From: DLAJ01 sp964655525
Lineage (GTDB): Bacteria > Bacillota > Clostridia > Lachnospirales > Lachnospiraceae
Length of the DNA: 64,000 bases
NCBI GenBank assembly: GCA_964655525.1
Contig: CAZZNE010000014.1
Location: 1 to 64,000 of the forward strand
Direction: 5' to 3'
Position numbers and translations under genes: made by a program. Shown here in pieces: positions 17,258 through 26,418 of the stretch; within the stretch, counting starts at the first letter, position 1, and every line of letters begins with the position of its first letter. Under the pieces are notes generated by a model. That model saw only the letters and a program-made list of their open reading frames with translations, made no database searches and was not told the origin of the DNA.

Positions 17258-17526
17258 AATGACGATAGGGGGGTGGATTTATGGACAGTTGCGATAGTAC
17301 GGGACGAAGTACCATCTGCGGTGGCGGACAAAAGAAATTTTTGGCGCAATCTGTCATAAATCTGACCTAGACTGCGTCCTTGTTCATACTGTCTTTTCAC
17401 ACCACCGTATTTGGTTTCCTCTACTATACACAGCGGTTAATCTGCAGGTCTGCTTTGGGAAATCCGGAAGCGGTGGTATTTTGTGCTCTTTTTGGCGCAA
17501 AAAATAATTGGAAAGGCGGTATAAAG
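17258..17526 (+). promoter_or_regulatory. structured mgtE leader with two competing sets of pairings
   Basis: A helix of about 17 bp with two bulges joins 17276-17293 to 17345-17362. The motif pair GCGGTGG then TTTTTGGCGCAA occurs twice (17318-17349 and 17470-17500). ACCACCG at 17401-17407 can pair with either CGGTGG copy, and TTGCG at 17289-17293 can pair with either CGCAA copy. The second copy ends 10 nt before the SD region GGAAAGGCGG. I do not see the conserved elements of the M-box (ykoK) magnesium riboswitch. A regulatory RNA is inferred. Confidence 0.5.
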
Positions 17527-18921
17527 ATGGAAAAAGAATTATTAAAAAAACCTAATTTTGTGGAAGAATTGTTAGAAATAATCCGCAGCTCCATAGCGGA
17601 ACAAGAGCTGTTGGAGAGACTGTCGGATTATCATGATAACGATATTGCGGGTGCGGTGGAGCAGCTGACGGCGAAAGAGCGCGAAAGACTGTGGAAGGTA
17701 CTCGGAATAGAGAAAACGGCTGAGATTTTTGCTTATCTGGAGGATGTGGATAAGTATTTTAATGAATTGGGTCCGGACAGCACGGCAAAGATCATCTCCC
17801 TCATGGACTCGGACGATGCGGTCGATGTTTTGGAAGAGATGGACGACTCTGCGCAGGAGCAGATTGTTGCGCTGCTTGACGAGGAATCGAGCCGGGATGT
17901 GCAGATGCTGTTGTCCTATGAGGATGATGAGATCGGAAGTAAAATGACAAACAATTTCATTATGATAGACAATGCCCTGTCCATCCGGCAGGCAATGAAA
18001 GAGCTGGTGCGGCAGGCAGGGGATCATGATAATATTTCCACGATCTATGTGACGGATAAGCAGGGTTGTTTTCATGGAGCAGTCGATCTGAAAGATTTGA
18101 TCACCGCAAGGGAAGGGGAGGAACTGGAAGAGATCATCAGTACATCCTATCCGTATGTGAATGATCATGAAAAGATCAGCGACTGTATTGAGATGCTAAA
18201 AGACTATGCGGAAGATTCCATACCGGTCATAAACGAACAAAACAGGATACTTGGAATTATTACTGCACACGATATTGTCGAGGCTGTAGACGAGGAGCTT
18301 GGCGATGATTATGCAAAGCTGGCAGGTCTGACGGCGGAGGAGGATTTAAAGGAAACAACATTTCAAAGCATGAAAAAGCGGCTGCCCTGGCTCGTGGTTT
18401 TGCTGTTTTTGGGAATGGCCGTATCGTCTGTCGTGGGCGTTTTTGAGACGGTTGTCGCCGTGCTGCCGATCGTGATCTGTTTTCAGTCCCTGATACTTGA
18501 TATGGCGGGAAATGTCGGAACGCAGTCGCTTGCGGTCACAATCCGCGTTTTGATGGATGAAAATCTCACGGCATCACAAAAGTTTCATTTGGTGTCCAAA
18601 GAGATAAAAGTGGGTTTTTCAAACGGACTTGTTCTCGGAATGATGGCGTTTATTTTTATCGGCGCATATGTGTGTCTGTTAAAGCATAACCCTGTCGGAA
18701 ACGCGTTTTTGATCTCTGCCTGTGTCGGGGTTGCGCTTATAGCGGCCATGGTAATCTCCAGCATGGTAGGGACGCTGATTCCGATGTTTTTTCACAAAAT
18801 AAAAGTAGACCCGGCAGTAGCGTCCGGGCCTCTTATTACAACGATTAATGACCTTGTGGCGGTCATTGCGTATTATGGCTTGGCATGGATATTACTCGTC
18901 AAGGCGTTTCCCGTAGGATGA
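17527..18921 (+). CDS. mgtE: MgtE-family magnesium transporter
   Basis: The 464-residue protein has the full MgtE plan: N-terminal helical superhelix (about 10-130, with LMDSDDAVDVLEEMDD), paired CBS domains (about 130-255; EDSIPVINEQNRILGIITAHDI), then five membrane helices from about residue 283. In studied MgtE the cytoplasmic domains bind Mg2+ and close the channel. ATG 17527 has AAAGGCGG upstream. A long structured leader precedes it. Its 3' end overlaps the convergent beta-mannosidase gene by 23 bp. Confidence 0.95.
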   Translation: MEKELLKKPNFVEELLEIIRSSIAEQELLERLSDYHDNDIAGAVEQLTAKERERLWKVLGIEKTAEIFAYLEDVDKYFNELGPDSTAKIISLMDSDDAVDVLEEMDDSAQEQIVALLDEESSRDVQMLLSYEDDEIGSKMTNNFIMIDNALSIRQAMKELVRQAGDHDNISTIYVTDKQGCFHGAVDLKDLITAREGEELEEIISTSYPYVNDHEKISDCIEMLKDYAEDSIPVINEQNRILGIITAHDIVEAVDEELGDDYAKLAGLTAEEDLKETTFQSMKKRLPWLVVLLFLGMAVSSVVGVFETVVAVLPIVICFQSLILDMAGNVGTQSLAVTIRVLMDENLTASQKFHLVSKEIKVGFSNGLVLGMMAFIFIGAYVCLLKHNPVGNAFLISACVGVALIAAMVISSMVGTLIPMFFHKIKVDPAVASGPLITTINDLVAVIAYYGLAWILLVKAFPVG

Positions 18922-21616
18922 CAGGTGCCGCGCCCGCGCTGTGAAGCTGCGGGATAAAGGGAACGGCGGAAAGTATCCCGGAACTGTGTGAATCTACACG
19001 GCTTGTATTTGCACTGTGCAGATCTGTGGAAAGTTCGTCGATGTAGCAGGAATCTGCGGAACCGCTAACGGTACTGCACGGATTTGCGGCTGGCAGGACG
19101 GTAACCACGTACTCTTGTCCGGGCATCATGTGAAAATCATTATCCGATACGGCTATGCGGTCTGTGCCGCCGATATGCAGCATCCACACAAAGCGGTCCG
19201 CGCGCAAAGTAAGGCGCAGAGCGTTACTGTCCGCAGTTTCTTCGATGCGATAGCGGATCTCCGCCGGCAATACCGCAAGGTCTTTGTAGGGTGCAAACAG
19301 GTATTCCGCGTCGGAGAGCAGCGTATCGCCGCGGTAGACTTCCGCATGCATGACCGTCTGTTCCGGCGCCGTGATCAGTCCGCGGATCGGAACGGTGAGT
19401 GCGGAAGTGCTGATATTCGCGGGGAGTGTGGTCTGATGTTCTCCGGATGTAAGTACAGTGCCGTCAAACAGGCAGATGGTATAACGGATGCGGACATCCT
19501 CTTTTTGTAAGGTGTCGTTGCTCAGCCAGATTTCCAATGCGCCGGGATTTCCAGCATAATAATCCCGATAGTCCCGCATGCCTTCAAAGCTTTGAGGACA
19601 GTAGCCTTTGATCGAGATGGCGACGGGACTCATCGCCCGTTTCAGCGCATAATAGATCGGCTTTCTGTCAAGATAATAGTCGATCAAAGACCAGTTGTGG
19701 ATGCCCCAGGAGTCGGAAAGCGTCCAAAACAAAAGACCGGAGCAGACAAATTTTCTGCGTCGAAATTCTTCATAGAGGTATTTGGTAAGCTCCGCCTGCA
19801 AAGCCTGACTTTTCAAAATATATTCCTGCAGCCCCATTTCTTTTGTATGGGGAAAATACGCGCTCATGACAAGCTCCAAAATGCGGTGGTCTGAGCTGGT
19901 GTTACAATGATGAAGCCATGCGGCAGATTCACGGTCTGGGGCGTCTGCTGTTTTCCATAGTGAAGGCAGAGAGCGCTTTGTGGATTCTAAACTCATGGCG
20001 CCGATAATGCCGAACTCGCTTAGGAATTTGATCGGAAAATCGGTAAAATGAACGAGATCCAGATAATGCTCAAATTGCGGGCGGTGCGTAAAGTGCCAAA
20101 TATGCTGATCGCCGCAGAGAGAACCGGCGGGATCGTCGCCGCCGAACGGACTGCTCTCACGATAGACCAGATTCGGGCAGTATTTTCTGACAATGGCAGG
20201 AAGGACTTTCTGAAACAGCTTCATACCATAAGGACGGGAAAGCGGGTCGTAGGTCATCATGCCAAGATACATTTCCTGAATTTCATTATTGCCTGACCAG
20301 CCGATCAGACTGCTGTGCCTGCGCAGGCGCGTGACGGCGCGGATCGCTTCGTCTTCCACGCGTGCGGTAAAATCCGGATCGTGATCGGGATAGTATCCGC
20401 AGGCAAACATAAAATCATGCCATACCATGATGCCTCTGCGGTCGCAGGCGCGCATAAATGCTTCGCTCTCATAAAAACCGCCGCCCCACACGCGCAGCAT
20501 ATTCATATGGGAGTCCGCCGCGAGATGGACAAGCGCCATGGTTTTTTCGTCCGTGATGCGTCCGATCAGGCAGTCCGCGGGAACATGGTTTGCGCCCTTG
20601 CAGAAAACGGGAACGCCGTTTAATACAAAGGTAAAGCCGCTCTCGTCTTCGGAAAGCTGTTCTTCCCGCAAAGAGATGCTGCGGATGCCGTACTCCTGTG
20701 TCACAGTCTGGACGGGAGTACCATCCGGCGCATGTAGGATAAATTCGATGTTGTATAAATAAGGATCGCCGAGGCCGTTCGACCACCAAAGCTTTGCGTC
20801 GGGAATCGTGAGCGGCATAGTGCAGGTTACGGTATCAGAAACGTTTCGCTCGATGCGGACGGCGCCCGTTGCGATCACGTCGGCCTTGTCAAAACGCGCA
20901 TCTCCGTAAACCGTGGCAGATACCGAATAGTCGCCGGGAAGCACGGTATCGAGCGTAATATCCGCCTGTACGGAGATCGTTTCGTGCGCAGCCGGTACGG
21001 AGTTGTCCGGCTGGTGAATATAAATATCCGTTATGGCGGCCTGTTCATAGATCGTCAGTGTGACGTCGCGCCAAATGCCGCAGGTTTCCAGCCAGGGCGT
21101 CCAGTCCCAGCCGTAGACGAATTGCGGTTTGCGCATGAGAACGCGATAAGGCTGATCGCCGTTCCACATTTTTCCCATATCGTCAAGGGGGTGCGTTTTT
21201 GCCTCGGCAACGCCGCTGTCAAGGCGGACAATGAGCGTATTTTCCCCGGCGGTGACGAGTGCGCTCACATCGTATTCCGCTTCTACGAGTGCGTTGTTAT
21301 GACGCCCAAGATAAACCTGATTCAGCCATAGATCGGCAGTGCAGTCAAGTCCGTGAAACGTAAGAATCGTTCGAGCTGAAGCGGATACCGAAGAAAGCAT
21401 AAATGTCCGGCGGTACCAAAATTCTTTTGTCTCCAGAAAGCGGCAGTCAAGGGTATTTTCATCCACTAACGGCTCGTTGATGACGCCGGCTTCCATGAGC
21501 GCCATGCGCACGTCTCCGGGGACGGGACAACGCATCATATAGGGCGGGCGAATGCCACAGCCAAGCTCGCAATAACCAAGTTCCCACATGCCGTTTAAGT
21601 TGATCGTCTGATTCAT
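18899..21616 (-). CDS. beta-mannosidase-like glycoside hydrolase family 2
   Basis: At 905 residues it has the GH2 layout: sugar-binding jelly-roll (about 1-190), immunoglobulin-like domain, TIM barrel (about 310-620) and C-terminal beta domains. The acid/base is E445 in WSGNNEIQ and the probable nucleophile E534 in LSEFGIIG; the NNE rather than NEP motif fits beta-mannosidase. There is no signal peptide, so it acts inside on imported manno-oligosaccharides or N-glycan mannose. ATG 21616 follows AGGAG, 14 nt after the stop of the ABC exporter gene, so they may share a transcript. It overlaps mgtE tail to tail by 23 bp. Confidence 0.9.
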   Translation of the reverse strand: MNQTINLNGMWELGYCELGCGIRPPYMMRCPVPGDVRMALMEAGVINEPLVDENTLDCRFLETKEFWYRRTFMLSSVSASARTILTFHGLDCTADLWLNQVYLGRHNNALVEAEYDVSALVTAGENTLIVRLDSGVAEAKTHPLDDMGKMWNGDQPYRVLMRKPQFVYGWDWTPWLETCGIWRDVTLTIYEQAAITDIYIHQPDNSVPAAHETISVQADITLDTVLPGDYSVSATVYGDARFDKADVIATGAVRIERNVSDTVTCTMPLTIPDAKLWWSNGLGDPYLYNIEFILHAPDGTPVQTVTQEYGIRSISLREEQLSEDESGFTFVLNGVPVFCKGANHVPADCLIGRITDEKTMALVHLAADSHMNMLRVWGGGFYESEAFMRACDRRGIMVWHDFMFACGYYPDHDPDFTARVEDEAIRAVTRLRRHSSLIGWSGNNEIQEMYLGMMTYDPLSRPYGMKLFQKVLPAIVRKYCPNLVYRESSPFGGDDPAGSLCGDQHIWHFTHRPQFEHYLDLVHFTDFPIKFLSEFGIIGAMSLESTKRSLPSLWKTADAPDRESAAWLHHCNTSSDHRILELVMSAYFPHTKEMGLQEYILKSQALQAELTKYLYEEFRRRKFVCSGLLFWTLSDSWGIHNWSLIDYYLDRKPIYYALKRAMSPVAISIKGYCPQSFEGMRDYRDYYAGNPGALEIWLSNDTLQKEDVRIRYTICLFDGTVLTSGEHQTTLPANISTSALTVPIRGLITAPEQTVMHAEVYRGDTLLSDAEYLFAPYKDLAVLPAEIRYRIEETADSNALRLTLRADRFVWMLHIGGTDRIAVSDNDFHMMPGQEYVVTVLPAANPCSTVSGSADSCYIDELSTDLHSANTSRVDSHSSGILSAVPFIPQLHSAGAAPVILRETP

Positions 21617-21629
21617 GTTTGCTCCTGTC

Positions 21630-23414
21630 TTACGCAATATCTTTCATCTGCGCCGTGTAGAGTTTATAGTAGTATCCTTTTTTGGCAATCAGTTCGTCGT
21701 GTGTGCCGCATTCCATGATGCCGCCCTCATCGATATACATGATCTTGTCGCAGTTTTTGATCGTCGAGAGGCGGTGTGCGATGATAAAAGATGTACGTCC
21801 CTTCAGCATGGCGTTTAAGCCCTGCTGAAGAGCACGCTCTGTCTGCACGTCAATGCTGGAGGTCGCTTCATCAAGCACTAAGATCGCGGGATTGGCGAGC
21901 AGCGTGCGGGCAAAGGAGATCAGTTGTTTCTGTCCCTGTGAGAGCAGGGAGCCGCGTTCCTTGACTTCGGTCTGATAGCCGTCGTGCATGCGGCGGATAA
22001 ACGAATCCGCGCAGACGGTTTTGCTTGCCTGTTCAATTTCCTCCAAGGTTGCATCCAGTTTTCCGTAGCGGATATTGTCCTCGATCGTGCCGCTGAAAAT
22101 AAAACTGTCTTGAAGCATGATGCCCATCTGGGAGCGCAGCGAGTGAAGCGTGACCTTGGAAATATCCTCGCCGTCAATGAGCACGCGACCCTCGTTGATA
22201 TTATAAAAGCGCGAGATCAGGTTAACGATCGTGCTCTTTCCGGCGCCGGTCGGGCCGACGAGTGCAACGCTCTCGCCGGGTTTCACCGTAAAGGAAACAT
22301 CATGAAGGACCATTTTATCCGCCTCATAGCCGAAGGTCACGTGATCGAAGGTGACTTCCCCGACGATCGGTTTCATGGGGACGGCGTCCTCGGCGTCGTC
22401 CACGATCGCGGGTTCGTCAAGTGTCTCAAAAATACGCTCCAGATAAGCGATGTTATTGATAAAGTTATTAAAAATATTGCCGAGGTTCATGATCGGCTGC
22501 CAAAAGCGGGACGCATAGGAGGTGATCGCCACAATGACGCCGACGGAGGTATAACCGGTTCCGAAAATGATCAGACCGAAAATAAAGACGGCGGCGCGCA
22601 CCCAGACGGAAATATTGTCTATGCCGGGCCATACAAGGTTGCTGTACTTGACTGCCTCCATCCAGCTCGCCCTGCAGCGGCCGGATAATTCGGAGAAGAT
22701 TTCGGCATTTTCATCCTCGCGTGCAAAAATCTGTGTGATCTTTGCGCCGACGATATTTTCCTGCAGGTAGGCGTTTAAGTTCGAGTTTTTATTGGAAACA
22801 GCCTGCCATGCCCGGCGTTGTCTTTTTTTAATATAGCCTAGGAATACCGCTAAGACCGGTACGCCTGCGAGTACGACGAGCGAAAGCTTTACGTCCACGC
22901 AGAACATGAAGATCACAATAAAGATCAGATTCATGATCTCCAACACAACGTTGATCAAGCCGTTTGAAAGCATGTCCGAAACGGAATTGACATAGTTGAC
23001 GACACGGATCAGAATTTTACCGTGCGGTCTGTCATCATAGTATTGGAAGGGCAGTTTTTGCAGGTGGGCAAAAATATCCTTTCGAATATCATAAATAATA
23101 TCCTGACTGACCCCGACCATGATGCGGGAGCGGATCGTGGTGAAGAGGACGCTGACGGCGTATGCTGCGATGAGCAGAAGAACCAGCTCATAGAGCAGAT
23201 TTTTGTCTTTGGCGGGAATGGCGACGTCCAGCGCGTGCTGGATGATCATGGGTGAAAACAATGCCGCAATACCGCCGAGCGCACTTAAGATCAGGGCGAA
23301 TATCATTTTTTTCAAATAACGCTTTACATAGACCAAAGCGCGGAGCAGATGATGAAAGTCAAAGGGCGTTTCCAGCACCTCGTCTTCTTTATAGGTATTT
23401 CTTCGTTCTGCCAT
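21630..23414 (-). CDS. ABC exporter half-transporter, consensus ATP-hydrolysing subunit
   Basis: A 594-residue type I exporter: six membrane helices (about 35-320) fused to a nucleotide-binding domain. Walker A is GPTGAGKST and Walker B VLDEATSSID keeps the catalytic Glu, but the signature is LSQGQ instead of LSGGQ. Combined with the upstream partner, which has LSGGQ but Asp for Glu, this forms one consensus and one degenerate ATP site, the rule for heterodimeric exporters such as BmrCD and LmrCD. Substrates are probably drugs, lipids or peptides. It starts 2 nt after its partner. Confidence 0.92.
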   Translation of the reverse strand: MAERRNTYKEDEVLETPFDFHHLLRALVYVKRYLKKMIFALILSALGGIAALFSPMIIQHALDVAIPAKDKNLLYELVLLLIAAYAVSVLFTTIRSRIMVGVSQDIIYDIRKDIFAHLQKLPFQYYDDRPHGKILIRVVNYVNSVSDMLSNGLINVVLEIMNLIFIVIFMFCVDVKLSLVVLAGVPVLAVFLGYIKKRQRRAWQAVSNKNSNLNAYLQENIVGAKITQIFAREDENAEIFSELSGRCRASWMEAVKYSNLVWPGIDNISVWVRAAVFIFGLIIFGTGYTSVGVIVAITSYASRFWQPIMNLGNIFNNFINNIAYLERIFETLDEPAIVDDAEDAVPMKPIVGEVTFDHVTFGYEADKMVLHDVSFTVKPGESVALVGPTGAGKSTIVNLISRFYNINEGRVLIDGEDISKVTLHSLRSQMGIMLQDSFIFSGTIEDNIRYGKLDATLEEIEQASKTVCADSFIRRMHDGYQTEVKERGSLLSQGQKQLISFARTLLANPAILVLDEATSSIDVQTERALQQGLNAMLKGRTSFIIAHRLSTIKNCDKIMYIDEGGIMECGTHDELIAKKGYYYKLYTAQMKDIA

Positions 23415-23416
23415 GT

Positions 23417-25192
23417 CTACGCCTCCTCTCCAGTCTGAAGCTTTACAACCTGTGCATAATAACCGCCCTGCTCGATCAGTTCGCGGTGCGTGCCGGATTC
23501 CAAGATCCTGCCGTCCTGAAGAACGAGGATCTTGTCAGCGTTCTTGGTTGTGGAAATACGCTGCGCAATGATGATCTTTGTACATGGAAAATCTAAATGT
23601 TCCAAGCTGTCCTGAATCTGCCGCTCCGTCTCTAAATCGACGGCGGAGGTTGTATCGTCAAGAATCAGGATGGCGGGCTTGATGGCAAGCGCCCGTGCCA
23701 GCGAGATACGCTGCTTTTGTCCGCCTGACAGGCCGACGCCGCGTTCGCCGACAATCGTGTCATATCCTTCCGGCATCTTGGCGATAAAATCCGATGCAGC
23801 GGAGTAGCGGGCAAACCGGGCAACCTCCGCCTGTGAAATATGACTGTCGCCGTAGGCGATGTTGCCGTCGATCGTATCCGAGTAAAGCAGGACGTCCTGC
23901 GTGGCGAGCCCGATGTTTTTGCGGAGCTGATGCAGTTTAAATTTTCTGACATCAATGTCATCAATCAAAACCTGTCCTTCATACGGATCGTAGAAGCGGG
24001 GAATCAGCTGGATGAGCGAAGTTTTTCCGCAGCCGGTCTCCCCCATGATGGCGATGGTCTCACCGGGGGCGGCGGTAAAGGAAATATCGGTCAGAATCGG
24101 ACCGTGCGCCTCCTCATCCTCATAAGCAAAGCTCACATGCTTAAATTCGATGCGTCCTTCAAAGCGTTCCTCATGATCGATCGCGTCCGGCGCATCCACG
24201 ATGGAAGGCTCGGAATAATAGATTTCCATGACCTTACGGGAGGCGGCGGAAAAGCGCTGAAACTCGTTCATAATATTGCCGAGCTGCCGCATAGGGTTGG
24301 AAATTGCCCATGTCAGACCGGAAAAAGCGACATATTCCCCCATTGTCAGCTGGTCGTTAATGAGGAACAGGCCGCCGACAAGCAGGAGCACAACGGGCAG
24401 CAGGTTGGCGAACGTCTCGACATAAGGAAAAAACGACAGCCATGTCAGCGCGGTTTTCTTATTAGTCGCCGCGTAATCGGAATTGCAGAGATCGAATTTC
24501 TCAATCTCATAGTCTTCGCGGGCAAATGCTTTTACCACACGGTTTCCGGAAATATTCTCCTGCGCGTTTGTATTTAAGTGAGAGAGTTTTTCACGCAGGG
24601 CGCGGTGGCGCGGGGCAACTTTATTTTTGAATAGCACAACGATCAGGAAAATAAAGGGTGCGATTGCGATCAGGCACAGGGCAAGGCGCCAGTCCATGAT
24701 AAAAAAGTAAATCGTTGTGGCACCGACAAGCGAGACCGCCTCAATGATGGAGCGGATGACCCATGCGATCATGTGGCGCACGGCGTCGAGGTCGCCCGTC
24801 AGTCTTGTCATCAGATCTCCGGTGCGGTAGGTTGCATAAAATTTCATGTCCTGCCGCTCGATCTTATTAAATAAGTAATTGCGGATGCGGAACAGGGCGG
24901 ACTGGGAACAATGCTCGTACGCCATGCAGACGGTATAGACAATGCCCGTGCGGATCAGCGTCAGGAGTACCATTGCCGCAAGCAGCCAGAACAGAAGGTC
25001 GCGTTGGTTTTTCAGATGATCGGCGGCATCTGCTCCGGTCAGGAAACGGTCTACGATTTCCTGCGAAACATACGGCACGGTCAGCTGCATAAAATTGTAT
25101 AGAACCGTACCAAAGATACCGAGTATGTAAATGGCATGATAGCCCTTCATATTTTCCCACAGCCATTGTAATTTTGTCTTTGGAAAGCGCAT
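23417..25192 (-). CDS. ABC exporter half-transporter, degenerate-site subunit
   Basis: Type I exporter of 591 residues, six membrane helices then an ATPase domain. Walker A GETGCGKTS, signature VGLSGGQKQRISLARAL, but Walker B is LILDDTTSAVD, with Asp where the catalytic Glu is expected. This marks the degenerate-site half of a heterodimer with the next gene. ATG 25192 follows GAAGGGA; a start 24 nt upstream has no SD. It is first in the operon exporter-exporter-beta-mannosidase. Confidence 0.92.
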   Translation of the reverse strand: MRFPKTKLQWLWENMKGYHAIYILGIFGTVLYNFMQLTVPYVSQEIVDRFLTGADAADHLKNQRDLLFWLLAAMVLLTLIRTGIVYTVCMAYEHCSQSALFRIRNYLFNKIERQDMKFYATYRTGDLMTRLTGDLDAVRHMIAWVIRSIIEAVSLVGATTIYFFIMDWRLALCLIAIAPFIFLIVVLFKNKVAPRHRALREKLSHLNTNAQENISGNRVVKAFAREDYEIEKFDLCNSDYAATNKKTALTWLSFFPYVETFANLLPVVLLLVGGLFLINDQLTMGEYVAFSGLTWAISNPMRQLGNIMNEFQRFSAASRKVMEIYYSEPSIVDAPDAIDHEERFEGRIEFKHVSFAYEDEEAHGPILTDISFTAAPGETIAIMGETGCGKTSLIQLIPRFYDPYEGQVLIDDIDVRKFKLHQLRKNIGLATQDVLLYSDTIDGNIAYGDSHISQAEVARFARYSAASDFIAKMPEGYDTIVGERGVGLSGGQKQRISLARALAIKPAILILDDTTSAVDLETERQIQDSLEHLDFPCTKIIIAQRISTTKNADKILVLQDGRILESGTHRELIEQGGYYAQVVKLQTGEEA

Positions 25193-25270
25193 CAGATCTG
25201 TCCCTTCTTTCGTCAAGGAATGATTGTGTAATGAGGAAACTTTTCCTTATATACATTCAAGCGTTTTGAC

Positions 25271-25276
25271 AGTATA
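25271..25276 (-). promoter_or_regulatory. extended -10 promoter for the ABC exporter operon
   Basis: Read on the minus strand, TGCTATACT is an extended -10, with a T-rich stretch 17 bases upstream in place of a good -35. It lies about 80 nt before the exporter start, the same promoter style as at 502-510. Confidence 0.45.
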
Positions 25277-25412
25277 GCACAATGCGATTGCAAAAAAAAG
25301 TATAAACGAGGAAAAAAATCGTATAAATCGATACAGTTATAAAGTTTTTAAGGTAGCACGGAAGGAATACCTTCATCGGGTTGCGCGTAAAGTGTATGGA
25401 GGAACGGCGCGC

Positions 25413-25502
25413 ATGCGTGTTGTGGGCGAAGGCAGCAGGATAGGAGAACAGCGCATGCGCAGGGAAAGGACGCGGAGGAAATTCCGCAGACAGTTATGCT
25501 AA
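25413..25502 (+). CDS. possible 29-residue basic leader peptide overlapping spmA
   Basis: ATG 25413 has GGAGG 10 nt upstream and opens a 29-codon frame, very Arg-rich (MRRERTRRKFRRQL), whose TAA stop overlaps the spmA ATG by 7 nt. spmA itself has only a distant SD (GGAGG about 15 nt away), so translation of this small frame could deliver ribosomes to spmA. No homology is known to me. Confidence 0.35.
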   Translation: MRVVGEGSRIGEQRMRRERTRRKFRRQLC

Positions 25503-26128
25503 ATAAAATATGGGGACTTATGATCATTATCGGCGTTGTATACGGCGCGGTGACGGGAAATATGGAGGCGGTGACGGACGCTGCACTGGATTCGGCAAAG
25601 GAGGCGGTCTCACTCTGCATCACGATGATCGGGGTGATGTCTTTATGGGTGGGGCTCATGGAGATTGCAAGGGATGCAGGTATCATTGCATCATTGAATC
25701 GGAAACTGAATCCGTTTTTGACATGGCTGTTTCCGGATGTCCCGAAGGATCATCCGGCGAGAGAACATATTTCGACCAATATTGTCGCGAATCTGCTGGG
25801 ACTCGGCTGGGCATGTACACCTGCGGGGTTAAAGGCGATGGAAGCGCTCCGGGAGCTGCATGTGGAAAACTGCAAACGCAAATATCCGGCGCAGTGGGAG
25901 GAGCATGCGCGCTGTGCTTCACGCGAAATGTGCACCTTTCTTGTTTTGAATATTTCTTCGCTGCAATTGATCCCGGTAAATATGATCGCGTACAGGAGCC
26001 AGTATGGGAGCGTGAATCCGGCAAGTATTATCGCGCCCGCGATCATCGCAACATCGGCGTCCACCGTGGCGGGACTGCTCTATGCGGCGATCCGCGCGGG
26101 ACGGGAACGGAAGAAGGGGGTGTTGTGA
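25496..26128 (+). CDS. spmA: spore maturation protein A
   Basis: The 210-residue membrane protein carries the nucleoside-recognition (gate) domain: hydrophobic stretches at about 5-22, 38-58, 96-112 and 150-200, with ISTNIVANLLGLGWACTPAGLKAME and FLVLNISSLQLIPVNMIAYRS, both recognisable SpmA segments. SpmA and SpmB together are needed for proper dehydration of the spore core in Bacillus and Clostridium. In most genomes spmB follows directly; here it lies 13.6 kb further on. The start codon sits inside the end of a small upstream frame. Confidence 0.93.
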   Translation: MLNKIWGLMIIIGVVYGAVTGNMEAVTDAALDSAKEAVSLCITMIGVMSLWVGLMEIARDAGIIASLNRKLNPFLTWLFPDVPKDHPAREHISTNIVANLLGLGWACTPAGLKAMEALRELHVENCKRKYPAQWEEHARCASREMCTFLVLNISSLQLIPVNMIAYRSQYGSVNPASIIAPAIIATSASTVAGLLYAAIRAGRERKKGVL

Positions 26129-26257
26129 GGGGGAAGGACGACGACAGAGATGTATTGTAAGGAGAAGAATAAAAAGCGGCGGCGGTGATTTACGATTCTA
26201 TTACTTATAATTCTGCATAAAGCAAAACGGATTATCTTCCTGAATATGACATATTTA

Positions 26258-26286
26258 TTGATTTATAAAATAGAGTATCATATTAT
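26258..26286 (+). promoter_or_regulatory. promoter of the kinase-HIRAN module
   Basis: TTGATT (26258-26263), 17 bases, TATTAT (26281-26286), in a markedly AT-rich stretch that begins near 26190. A 9-bp inverted repeat, TATCTTCCT (26233-26241) and AGGAAGATA (26322-26330), flanks the promoter and could be a control site. The rest of the 290-nt interval between spmA and the kinase shows nothing else recognisable. Confidence 0.5.
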
Positions 26287-26418
26287 ATGGAGTATAAAAA
26301 TATTCATTTTATCAACTGTAAAGGAAGATATTTGTTTTAAGAGCCATTTATCGGACAGGTAATGTACGATTATTATATAGAAGCATCATTTACGTCGAAT
26401 GAAAAGGGGATAAGGTAG

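Noticed and set aside
17137..17400. Antisense frame of 87 residues inside the mgtE leader
   Set aside because: No SD or homology, and it covers the promoter and helix of the mgtE leader; more likely chance.
17258..17526. M-box (ykoK) magnesium riboswitch
   Set aside because: The conserved GGTGAGGCTCCT-like and GCTGCTGCCC-like boxes are not present.
21984..22688. 234-residue frame antisense to the ABC exporter
   Set aside because: Opposite strand of a strongly conserved ATPase domain; typical GC-driven shadow.
25510..26160. Gly/Asp-rich 216-residue frame overlapping spmA
   Set aside because: Shadow of spmA in another frame; composition is biased and spmA has clear membrane-protein features.
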